Origin: VFMC01 sp037130535
GTDB taxonomy: Bacteria; Actinomycetota; Acidimicrobiia; Acidimicrobiales; Ilumatobacteraceae
Assembly (NCBI GenBank): GCA_037130535.1
Contig: JBAXSU010000060.1
Span: forward strand, 1 to 16,868
DNA length: 16,868 nucleotides
Direction of reading: 5' to 3'
The translations under genes were made by a program, and so were the position numbers. Numbering within the stretch: position 1 is the stretch's first letter; the number at the start of each line of letters is the position of its first letter. The notes under the pieces were generated by a model that ran no database searches, was not told the origin of the DNA, and was given only the letters and a program-made list of their open reading frames with translations. Shown here piece by piece: positions 6,586 through 13,181 of this stretch.

Positions 6586-7782
6586 TCAGGTGCCCTGCGG
6601 CGACGGGCCCAGCACACCGTCGACACCGAGCGCTGCAACGGCCTGCTCGTCGAGGCCCACCTCGCGGAGCACCTCCACACTGTGTTGGCCCAACCGCGGC
6701 GCTGGCCGCCGCACCGATGCCGGCGTGGCCGAGAACCGCACCGGCGGCGGGATGACGTGGTACGTACCACCGAACGGGTGCTCGGCTACGGGTAGATCGG
6801 CCACCAGTTCGTCGACTGTGCGCACCGCCGAGGCAGGAATGTCGTGCTGCTTGCAGAACGCCACCCAGAACGCTGTGGTGCGGGACGCGACGATCTCTTC
6901 GACGACTGCGTAGAGCGCACCCGCGTTGGCCATGCGCGATGCAGCGGTGGCAGCACGCGGATCGCCCACCATGTCGACGCGCCCACCCTCACGGAAGATG
7001 GCGTCGTAGTCCTTGGTCGAGTACGGCAGCACGGCCATCCAGCCGTCGCTGGTGGCGAACGGGCGACGCTCGGGCACCGTGATGCGGGGGTAGCCGGCGG
7101 GGCCGAGGGCGGGTACTGGAATCGCCGCGCAGCCGTGCTCGACGAGGTTGAACGACGAGATGGCGTCGATCATCGGCACCTCGACGAACTGACCCTCACC
7201 AGTGCGCTCGCGGTGGAAGAGCGCGGCGAGGATGGCGTAGACGAGCGTGAGGCCCGACACCTTGTCGGCCACCAGCGTCGGCGCCAGCGCCGGTGTGCCG
7301 CTCTGCAGTTGGAACGTGTGGGCGATACCGGCGCCGGCCTGGATGACGTCGTCGTACGCGGGCTTGTTGGCATCGGGTCCGTCGGACGGCCAACCGTGGG
7401 CCTGCACCATCACGATGTCGGGCCGCACCGCGCTGATGGCCGCGAAGTCGAGGCCGAGGCGGCCCAGCGGAGCCGGCCGCAAGTTGGTGACGAACACGTC
7501 GCAGGTGGCCGCGATACGCAGGAAGGCGTCGCGTCCGCCGGGGTGCTTCAGGTCGAGGCAGACGTTGCGCTTGTTGCGCAGCAGGTTCATGGCCACACCG
7601 GTGAGACCCGGCTCGGGACCCGGCCCCATGATGCGGTTCGTGTCGCCGCCCGCCTCCTCCACGCTGATCACCTCGGCGCCGAGGTCGCCGAGGATCTGGG
7701 TGGCGTACGGCCCCATCACCACCGAGGTGAGATCGAGGATGCGGACGCCGGCCAGTGCGCCAGGAGTCGCGGGAGCGGTCAT
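6586..7782 (-). CDS. Class III CoA-transferase (CaiB/BaiF family)
   Basis: Transfers coenzyme A between carboxylic acids through an aspartyl-CoA thioester. With the ATG at 7782 the protein has 398 residues, the family norm. GVRILDLTSVVMGPYATQIL and LGDLGAEVISVE form the N-terminal CoA-binding Rossmann part; NKRNVCLDLKHPGG is a family hallmark. The catalytic aspartate is probably Asp173 in LVADKVSGLT, followed by AALFHRERTGEGQFVEVPM. An in-frame GTG at 7815 overlaps the stop of the upstream hydrolase gene (GTGA) and would add 11 residues; neither start has a clear ribosome site. It is the last gene of the unit headed by the DUF2182 gene. The substrate acid is unknown; a link to DMSP, acrylate or methylmercaptopropionate is only a guess from the neighbours. 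Confidence 0.9.
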   Translation of the reverse strand: MTAPATPGALAGVRILDLTSVVMGPYATQILGDLGAEVISVEEAGGDTNRIMGPGPEPGLTGVAMNLLRNKRNVCLDLKHPGGRDAFLRIAATCDVFVTNLRPAPLGRLGLDFAAISAVRPDIVMVQAHGWPSDGPDANKPAYDDVIQAGAGIAHTFQLQSGTPALAPTLVADKVSGLTLVYAILAALFHRERTGEGQFVEVPMIDAISSFNLVEHGCAAIPVPALGPAGYPRITVPERRPFATSDGWMAVLPYSTKDYDAIFREGGRVDMVGDPRAATAASRMANAGALYAVVEEIVASRTTAFWVAFCKQHDIPASAVRTVDELVADLPVAEHPFGGTYHVIPPPVRFSATPASVRRPAPRLGQHSVEVLREVGLDEQAVAALGVDGVLGPSPQGT

Positions 7783-7811
7783 GCCGCGAGTCTGCCCGAC
7801 CGGCCCCGAGG

Positions 7812-8537
7812 TCACTGCTTCGCGGTGGGCGGTTGCTCGAGGTAGGCGTCGACCAGGTCGATGAGGCGGTCGCGTCCGAAGCTCTCGTCGTGACCACAGT
7901 GGAACGTGTCGGCCGGTAGTTCGCGCACGCGGGCGAGCGTCTCGCGGTACTGCTCGCGATCGGAGTGGTAGAGCCAGTCGTACAACTCGCCGTCGTAGAT
8001 CACGTCACCGGTGAACAGCGTGCGGGTGGCCGCCTCGTACAGGCCGATCGAGCCGGGTGAGTGGCCGGGCAGGTGCAGCACCCGCAGCACGCGGTCGCCC
8101 AGGTCGATCACGTCGCCCTCGTCGACCAGCCGCGTGGCAGGCGCCGCGGGCACGTGCCACTGCAGTTGGTCGAAGCCCGGTTCCGGTTCGGCCAGCACGA
8201 CCGAGCGCGTCTCCCAGCCACGCCAGACGGTGTTGTCGTCGGTGGGCGCGGCGAGGATGTGAGCCTCGGCCGGGTGCACCAGTCGCTCGTCGAACTGGTG
8301 GTGGCCACCCACGTGGTCGAAGTGGCTGTGCGAAGCCACCGCCAGCACGGGCCGCTCGCGAAGCACGGCGATCTCGTCGCGCAGGGGGCGCAAGCCGAAC
8401 CCGGTGTCGACCAGCACGTCGCGGTCGCGTCCACGGATGTGCCACATGTTGCAGCGCACCTCACCGTCGATGAACCGCTCGCGCACACGGGTGATGCCGT
8501 CGGCGTAGGTGCGGGTCTCGTACCACGGAGTCGTCAT
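7812..8537 (-). CDS. Metallo-beta-lactamase-fold hydrolase
   Basis: Probable soluble hydrolase with a dinuclear metal site, 241 residues. The metal ligands of the glyoxalase II-like branch are visible: His70, His72, Asp74 and His75 in SHSHFDHVGGHH, His159 in LPGHSPGS, Asp178 in FTGDVIYDG, and a candidate last ligand His216 in CGHDESF. There is no signal peptide, so it should be cytoplasmic and is unlikely to be a secreted beta-lactamase. Thioester, lactone or sulfurylated compounds are typical substrates of this branch, which cannot be separated by eye. Its gene starts 72 nt after the dmdA-like stop and overlaps the possible GTG start of the CoA-transferase. No Shine-Dalgarno precedes the ATG at 8537. 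Confidence 0.88.
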   Translation of the reverse strand: MTTPWYETRTYADGITRVRERFIDGEVRCNMWHIRGRDRDVLVDTGFGLRPLRDEIAVLRERPVLAVASHSHFDHVGGHHQFDERLVHPAEAHILAAPTDDNTVWRGWETRSVVLAEPEPGFDQLQWHVPAAPATRLVDEGDVIDLGDRVLRVLHLPGHSPGSIGLYEAATRTLFTGDVIYDGELYDWLYHSDREQYRETLARVRELPADTFHCGHDESFGRDRLIDLVDAYLEQPPTAKQ

Positions 8538-8609
8538 GGGGCCGATGTTGCCAGACGCGTGACCTGGCTACGGCCCGGCCGGGACACGAGTTTGCTGGCC
8601 TACGAACGA

Positions 8610-9734
8610 CTAGCGCTGCGAGGCGCCGGAAAAGGGCATCTCGACCACGGTGGCCGACTGCTCGCCCTCGGGTCCGGCCACGATGACCGCGGTACCGGGC
8701 TCGGTCGATGCAGATGGCAGCATGCCGATGGCAACGCTGTAACCGAGACGTGGCGACCAGGCAGCCGACGTGATCGCTCCGACGACGACACCGTCGACCA
8801 CGACGTCCCAGCGATCGCGCGGATTCGGCAACGGCGCACCCTGCACGGCGATGCCCACGACGCGCCGAGACACGCCCTCGGCGGCCTGACGGCGCAGCGC
8901 TTCGAGACCGATCGCATCGATGGGAGCATCGAGCCCGCAGTACTTGCCGAGACCGGCCTCCAGAGCCGTGTGTTCGCGGGTGATGTCGGTGCCGTAGGTG
9001 GTGAAGCCACCCTCGATGCGCTCGATCAGGTTGGGGCACCCGGGGCGGATACCCAACGGTTCACCGGCGGCCATCAGTTCGTCGTACAGCCGCTGGCCCA
9101 CCTCGGCATCGTCGACGTACACCTCGAATCCGCCCTGTGCGCTCCACCCGCTGCGCGCCACGCGCAACGGGTGCCCGTGGAAATCGAGCGTCTCGAAGCG
9201 GAAGAAGCGGATGGTGCGCACCACCTCGCCGAACACCGCGGCCATCGCATCATCGGCGTGAGGGCCCTGCACGGCCAGCGGCCACACCTCGGGCTCGCGC
9301 ACCTCCACGTCCAGACCCATGCCCAGAGCCAGACCACCCGCCCACAGCACCACGTCGGAGTCGGACACCGAGAACCAGTACCGGTCGTCGGCGATGCGCA
9401 ACGCCACCGGGTCGTTGATCAGCCTGCCGTCGCGGTCGCACACCGGGGCGAACACGCAGCGCCCCACGTCGAGCGAGCGGAGGTCGCGCACGGTGAGCAG
9501 TTGCGCCAGACGTGCAGCGTCAGGGCCGACCAGTTCCACCTGGCGCTCGCAACCCACGTCCCACACCTGCACCGCCGAGCGGAGGTGCCAGTAGTCGTCC
9601 TCCACGCCCCGAAAGCGGGTGGGCAGCAGCATGTGGTTGTACACCGTGTAGGCCTGCAGACCGAAGGCCTCGATGCGGCTCGACCAGGGCGTGCTGCGCA
9701 GTCGCTTGGTGAGCGCGATCTCGGGCGCGCTCAC
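8610..9734 (-). CDS. dmdA: DmdA-type GcvT-fold aminomethyltransferase (candidate DMSP demethylase)
   Basis: Tetrahydrofolate-dependent methyl-transfer enzyme, 374 residues, the length of DmdA. DmdA moves a methyl group from dimethylsulfoniopropionate to tetrahydrofolate, giving methylmercaptopropionate. Compared from memory with marine DmdA proteins, the match runs through the protein: TPWSSRIEAFGLQAYTVYNH (15-34), HLRSAVQVWDVGCERQVEL (50-68), SDSDVVLWAGGLALG, PLAVQGPHADD, GGFEVY and GCPNLIERIEGG (232-243). Glycine-cleavage T proteins lack the YTVYNHMLLP and VQVWDV context. One difference is SGWSAQGGFE (195-204), where I recall SGYSKQGGFE. The start is GTG at 9734, preceded by GGGAGGGG and overlapping the DUF1326 stop (GTGA). 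Activity on DMSP is not proven; related family members with other substrates exist. Confidence 0.75.
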   Translation of the reverse strand: MSAPEIALTKRLRSTPWSSRIEAFGLQAYTVYNHMLLPTRFRGVEDDYWHLRSAVQVWDVGCERQVELVGPDAARLAQLLTVRDLRSLDVGRCVFAPVCDRDGRLINDPVALRIADDRYWFSVSDSDVVLWAGGLALGMGLDVEVREPEVWPLAVQGPHADDAMAAVFGEVVRTIRFFRFETLDFHGHPLRVARSGWSAQGGFEVYVDDAEVGQRLYDELMAAGEPLGIRPGCPNLIERIEGGFTTYGTDITREHTALEAGLGKYCGLDAPIDAIGLEALRRQAAEGVSRRVVGIAVQGAPLPNPRDRWDVVVDGVVVGAITSAAWSPRLGYSVAIGMLPSASTEPGTAVIVAGPEGEQSATVVEMPFSGASQR

Positions 9735-10339
9735 GGCCCCTCCCACCGGATCGAACAGATCTCGGCGCTGCGTCCCTCGAAGTTCCACACCCTGCCGAAC
9801 GCGCGCACCCGGCCGACGGTGGCCTCAGCCACGGTGACCTCGGGGCCCATCCAGTACTGGGTGTTGACGATGCTCACGTCTTCGCCGCTGCGCGCACCGG
9901 AGATGGGCGTGACCGAACCCTGGATGTACTTCCCCACCGACAGCGAACGGGTGTCGCCTTCGGTGGTGAACGCAACCGGCGCGCGTTCGGCGCCGAGGTA
10001 CTGCCCGACGAGCAACTTGAACAACCCGGTGGTGCCGCGGCCGCGGCCACTCATAATGGTCTCGATGCGCTCGAACTGGGCGTCGGTGGCCCGCTCGTCG
10101 ATCCACAGCGCGAGCGTCCAGTTGCCGCGCTCCATCTTGCCGGGAATGTCGAGCAGCATGGCGATGTTCAGCCCGCCGAGGTCGACGTCGCCCGATCGGC
10201 CGCGGTCGATGCGGATACCGGCCCAGGCTTGGCAGTAACCCTCGGTGGGCGGATGCTTGCCGAGCGACACCACGCACGGGCAGAACACCGTGCAGTTGCA
10301 GTTGAGGATGAGCTCACCCTCGATCGACCAGGGTTCCAT
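9731..10339 (-). CDS. DUF1326 domain protein
   Basis: A 202-residue soluble protein with no signal peptide, of unknown function. The N-terminus carries a cysteine cluster, CNCTVFCPC (Cys14, 16, 20, 22), plus Cys36 in EGYCQAW, which suggests metal binding. The LGGLNIAMLLDIPGKME and GNWTLALWIDERATDAQFE blocks match DUF1326 proteins as I remember them. The ATG at 10339 is chosen over the open upstream frame because it has a good ribosome site (GGAGAGGA) and gives the family's normal start. It overlaps the end of the DUF2182 gene by 26 nt, and its stop overlaps the GTG of the dmdA-like gene by 4 nt, so all three are probably translated as a coupled set. DUF1326 and DUF2182 genes are commonly neighbours, which supports both calls. 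Confidence 0.85.
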   Translation of the reverse strand: MEPWSIEGELILNCNCTVFCPCVVSLGKHPPTEGYCQAWAGIRIDRGRSGDVDLGGLNIAMLLDIPGKMERGNWTLALWIDERATDAQFERIETIMSGRGRGTTGLFKLLVGQYLGAERAPVAFTTEGDTRSLSVGKYIQGSVTPISGARSGEDVSIVNTQYWMGPEVTVAEATVGRVRAFGRVWNFEGRSAEICSIRWEGP

Positions 10340-11192
10340 GGATGTCCTCTCCGTCGTGGGCCGCGTGCGGTCCGGTGTGGGGCAGATGGGTTGGGTGTGT
10401 GTGCTGGTGGGCAGGCGCTTCGGCAGGCGTGGCCACGGCGGCGACGGCGGTGAGGGCGCCAGCAACCAGCAGCGCGGCACCAAGGGGCACGGTGACCCGA
10501 CGGCCGATGGCGGGCACCTTCTCCACACCCATCACCACGGCGCACAGCAGCATGAACCACACGTTGGCCGCGCCGGCCACGAACGCGAGCAGCATCAGCA
10601 GCCAGCAGCAGCCGACGCAGACAGCACCGTGGCGCAACCCCATGCGCACCGCACCGCCGGTACCGCTGCGCCAGTGACGCCAGAAGAACGTCATGGGTCG
10701 CTCGCACTCGGTCTGGCAGCGGTGCTTCAGCGTCGAGAACTGGTACCCACCGGCGGCGACGAGCAATGCGGCCGTGAGCCAGTACGAGGTGCTGGCACCT
10801 GTCGGGTCGAGCAGCCCCACGCCCGACAGCCACCACTGTGCAGCGGCCATCACGACTGCGACGGTCGACCACACGACGAGGTAGCCGCCGAGGAACGACC
10901 ACCACGTCGTCATCGAGTCGTTGCGCACGATGTCGCGCAGCGATGCAAGCACCGGCACCGCGGTGGGCGCCATCATCGCCAGCACCATCACCAGCCACAT
11001 GGCCACCACGGTGCCGAGCGACGCGTGCGAAGCATGGTCGCCCGATCGGAGGTGGAGCACCATCAGCAGCACCCAGGCGAGAGCGACGAACGTTCCGAAC
11101 CAGAGCCACGGCGAACGCAGGAACTGCACCCCGGTCGGTCGATCGACGATGGGGTTCGAGCCCATGGTGTCGACGCGTTCGGTGGTGCTCAC
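10314..11192 (-). CDS. DUF2182 integral membrane protein (putative metal-binding)
   Basis: A 292-residue polytopic membrane protein. Hydrophobic segments lie at about residues 28-48, 59-85, 98-122, 137-154, 190-225 (probably two) and 233-255. Family marks are MMAPTAVPVL (73-82) and GLRHGAVCVGCCWLLM (185-200), with His188, Cys192, Cys195 and Cys196, plus KHRCQTEC (Cys159, Cys163). The C-terminal tail after residue 260 is histidine-rich (HQHTHPTHLPH and more, eight His in about 25 residues), a likely metal-binding appendage. GTG at 11192 lies 8 nt after a perfect TATAGT, the spacing for a leaderless transcript; ATG at 11165 is the alternative. First gene of the unit containing DUF1326 and dmdA. 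Function and metal unknown. Confidence 0.85.
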   Translation of the reverse strand: MSTTERVDTMGSNPIVDRPTGVQFLRSPWLWFGTFVALAWVLLMVLHLRSGDHASHASLGTVVAMWLVMVLAMMAPTAVPVLASLRDIVRNDSMTTWWSFLGGYLVVWSTVAVVMAAAQWWLSGVGLLDPTGASTSYWLTAALLVAAGGYQFSTLKHRCQTECERPMTFFWRHWRSGTGGAVRMGLRHGAVCVGCCWLLMLLAFVAGAANVWFMLLCAVVMGVEKVPAIGRRVTVPLGAALLVAGALTAVAAVATPAEAPAHQHTHPTHLPHTGPHAAHDGEDIHGTLVDRG

Positions 11193-11194
11193 AA

Positions 11195-11214
11195 GCGATC
11201 ACTATAGTGATCGC
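11195..11214. promoter_or_regulatory. Perfect 20-bp palindrome with symmetrical -10 box: bidirectional promoter and operator
   Basis: GCGATCACTATAGTGATCGC is its own reverse complement. Its centre gives TATAGT on both strands (plus 11203-11208, minus 11206-11201), overlapping by four bases, so one site could start transcription both ways. On the minus strand it sits 8 nt before the DUF2182 GTG. The surrounding arms GCGATCAC look like a dimer-binding operator, most likely for the adjacent XRE-type regulator. A bound dimer would cover both -10 boxes and repress both directions. Dual promoter use is known from symmetrical bacterial promoters; here it is inferred. Confidence 0.75.
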
Positions 11215-11268
11215 ATCGTTGCGTCACGAACCCCCCGCTCCCCCGACGGTCCGGTCGAGTTCGACCCG

Positions 11269-12099
11269 GTGGCCTTCGCGCGAGCGCTGCTGAGTGGCCG
11301 CCGCCTCCTTGGCTGGTCGACCCGCGACCTGGCTGCGCAGGCCGGCATCTCGCAGGCCTACGTCGTCGACCTCGAGCGGGCCGCTGCACACCCGGCCCGA
11401 CCCGGTCGCACCCCCACGGTCGACGTCGTCGCTCGTCTGGCCCATGCGCTCGGACTCGACGCTGAGGAGCTGTTCGCCCAGAGCATGCGCGGCGTGGGCC
11501 GACATACGCTGCTCGTCACCGACGGCGGTCAGGCTTCGGCGGTGCAGATGGCCCGCCGCAGGGTGGGCCGGGGTCTCGATACCTGGGTGGTGGCCCGCAC
11601 CGGCGGCGCCGACGACGACACCCTGTCGATCGACCTGAGGCGCGGCGCCGGCCACTACCGCCCTGCTGCCATCACTGCGGCACTCGGCACCGAACTGCGC
11701 CGCCTCGCTCCCGCAGTGGAGGGGCGGCACATCGGCCTGGTGTTCGCCGAGACCTCGGCAGTCATGTCGGGCCTCGACGACCCGGGCACGATCTTCGCCT
11801 TCGAGCACCGCTGGGGCGAGGTGGTCGGCGCCGCTGCAACCACCGTGGGGGCACACGCCGCCTACAACGTGTGCGTCTACGAGTTCGATGCCCTCGCCGC
11901 GCTCGCCCACCCGGTCGACGCCGTCACCGACCTGCTGCACAGCCACGACGAGGTGTGGTCGGCGAGGCACGGTCGCCTCGTCGCCGGGGCGACCGCAGCT
12001 CGACAGGTGCTCGGCCGACTTCGGCCCACCGGGCACGGTGCGTCAGCATGGCAGCGCATCGTCGACGACATCATCCACGACCTCGGCCTCGCGGCCTGA
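11269..12099 (+). CDS. XRE-type helix-turn-helix regulator with unrecognised C-terminal domain
   Basis: DNA-binding regulator, 276 residues with the start chosen here. The helix-turn-helix is at about residues 6-70: LGWSTRDLAAQAGISQAYVV is the characteristic XRE core, and ARLAHALGLDAEELF closes the domain. Residues 80-276 (starting RHTLLVTDGG) are a conserved-looking alpha/beta region I do not recognise; it may bind a ligand. The start is doubtful: the frame is open far upstream, and GTG at 11269 is the first plausible start that follows the promoter palindrome while keeping the whole HTH; its ribosome site is poor. The gene is followed after 20 nt by the acuI-like gene, so they are probably co-transcribed. 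It is the obvious candidate to bind the palindrome and control both divergent units. Confidence 0.8.
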   Translation: MAFARALLSGRRLLGWSTRDLAAQAGISQAYVVDLERAAAHPARPGRTPTVDVVARLAHALGLDAEELFAQSMRGVGRHTLLVTDGGQASAVQMARRRVGRGLDTWVVARTGGADDDTLSIDLRRGAGHYRPAAITAALGTELRRLAPAVEGRHIGLVFAETSAVMSGLDDPGTIFAFEHRWGEVVGAAATTVGAHAAYNVCVYEFDALAALAHPVDAVTDLLHSHDEVWSARHGRLVAGATAARQVLGRLRPTGHGASAWQRIVDDIIHDLGLAA

Positions 12100-12119
12100 C
12101 CCCTGAAGGGACCCTCACC

Positions 12120-13118
12120 ATGGACATCGTGCGCGCCTACACCGTCGGCAAGAACGACGAAGGCACCTGGACCCGCTCGATCACCACCATCGCCGCCGAC
12201 GCGCTCGGCGACGGCGATGTGCTCATCGAAGTCGAGTTCTCGGGCATCAACTACAAAGACGGCCTCGCCAGCACCGAGTCGGGAAAGATCGCCCGCATCA
12301 ATCCGCTCGTGCCGGGTGTCGACCTCGCCGGGCGAGTGGTCGAGTCGGCCGACCCGTCTGTCGCGGTGGGTTCGTCGGTCATCGCCCATGGCTACGACAT
12401 CGGCGTCGCCCATCATGGCGGCTACGCCACACACGCCCGCGTACCGGCGGGTTGGGTGGTGCCCATGCCAGCCGGCCTCGACGCCCGCACCGCGATGCTG
12501 GTGGGCACCGCTGGCTTCACCGCAGCGCTGTCGGTCGACGCACTCGAACGGGCCGGGTTGCAGCCCGGCACCGGCCCGGTGCTGGTCACCGGCGCCACCG
12601 GCGGCGTGGGTTCGATGGCGGTGGGCATGCTCGCCGCGCGTGGCTACGAGGTGGTGGCCAGCAGCGGCAAGGCCTCGGCGGCCGACTGGTTGCGCTCGAT
12701 CGGCGCCACCGACGTGATCGACCGCAGCGAGACGTCGGCCGACTCGGGCCGCCCGCTCGAGCGCGAGCGCTGGGCCGGTGCCGTCGACTGCGTGGGTGGC
12801 GCCACGCTCGCCTACGTCATCCGCACACTGCGCTATGGCGCCTCCGTGGCGGCCAGCGGCCTCACGGGCGGCACCGACCTGCCCACCACGGTGTTCCCGT
12901 TCATCCTGCGCGGCGTGAACCTGCTGGGCATCGACAGCGTGCAGACCCCCATCGGGCCGCGCCGGGCGATGTGGCAGCGCATCGCCACCGACCTGCGCCC
13001 CGCGTGGCTCGACACCGAGCACGCCGACGTGGTGGGCCTCGAGGCCCTCGGCGCTCAACTCGATCGCATCCTGGCCGGCGAGATGCGCGGTCGGGTGCTG
13101 GTCGATCCGCACGCCTGA
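12120..13118 (+). CDS. acuI: AcuI/YhdH-type acryloyl-CoA reductase (MDR superfamily)
   Basis: Zinc-free medium-chain reductase, 332 residues. AcuI reduces the toxic acryloyl-CoA to propionyl-CoA with NADPH, and E. coli YhdH does the same. Diagnostic segments, compared from memory: INYKDGLASTESGKI (43-57), VPGVDLAGRVVES (64-76), GGYATHARVPAGWVVPMPAGL, VGTAGFTAALSVDALE, the Rossmann nucleotide loop VTGATGGVGSMAVG (156-169), RYGASVAASGLTGGTDLPTT and FILRGVNLLGIDSVQTP. The C-terminus GRVLVDPHA is also typical. Start ATG at 12120 has GAAGGGA upstream, 20 nt after the regulator stop. In Ruegeria pomeroyi acuI is next to dmdA; here the two lie in one neighbourhood, divergently arranged. YhdH homologues also occur outside DMSP pathways, so function in acrylate or 3-hydroxypropionate metabolism generally remains possible. 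Confidence 0.85.
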   Translation: MDIVRAYTVGKNDEGTWTRSITTIAADALGDGDVLIEVEFSGINYKDGLASTESGKIARINPLVPGVDLAGRVVESADPSVAVGSSVIAHGYDIGVAHHGGYATHARVPAGWVVPMPAGLDARTAMLVGTAGFTAALSVDALERAGLQPGTGPVLVTGATGGVGSMAVGMLAARGYEVVASSGKASAADWLRSIGATDVIDRSETSADSGRPLERERWAGAVDCVGGATLAYVIRTLRYGASVAASGLTGGTDLPTTVFPFILRGVNLLGIDSVQTPIGPRRAMWQRIATDLRPAWLDTEHADVVGLEALGAQLDRILAGEMRGRVLVDPHA

Positions 13119-13123
13119 CGCGA

Positions 13124-13152
13124 CACACCGCCCGGGGTCACCGGGCGGTGTG
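13124..13152. terminator. 12-bp hairpin between convergent acuI-like and binding-protein genes
   Basis: CACACCGCCCGG and CCGGGCGGTGTG pair perfectly around a 5-nt loop, 5 nt after the acuI-like stop. There is no T-tract, as is common in GC-rich actinobacteria. A second small hairpin (CATCAC / GTGATG, 13155-13169) follows. Together they fill the 63-nt gap between two convergent genes and would serve both strands. Confidence 0.7.
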
Positions 13153-13181
13153 CACATCACGTCGTGATGGGGTCGGGCGGA

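Noticed and set aside
6586..7782. The CoA-transferase as DddD, the DMSP lyase that is a class III CoA-transferase
   Set aside because: DddD is a much longer two-domain protein; this one has a single CaiB domain of normal length, so I kept the family-level call.
8610..9734. Glycine cleavage system T protein (gcvT)
   Set aside because: No gcvH or gcvP nearby, and the motifs (YTVYNHMLLP, VQVWDV, GCPNLIERIEGG) fit the DmdA branch better than T proteins.
8061..10238. A 725-codon plus-strand open frame opposite the hydrolase, dmdA-like and DUF1326 genes
   Set aside because: No family motif; all three minus-strand genes under it are supported by motifs and coupled starts.
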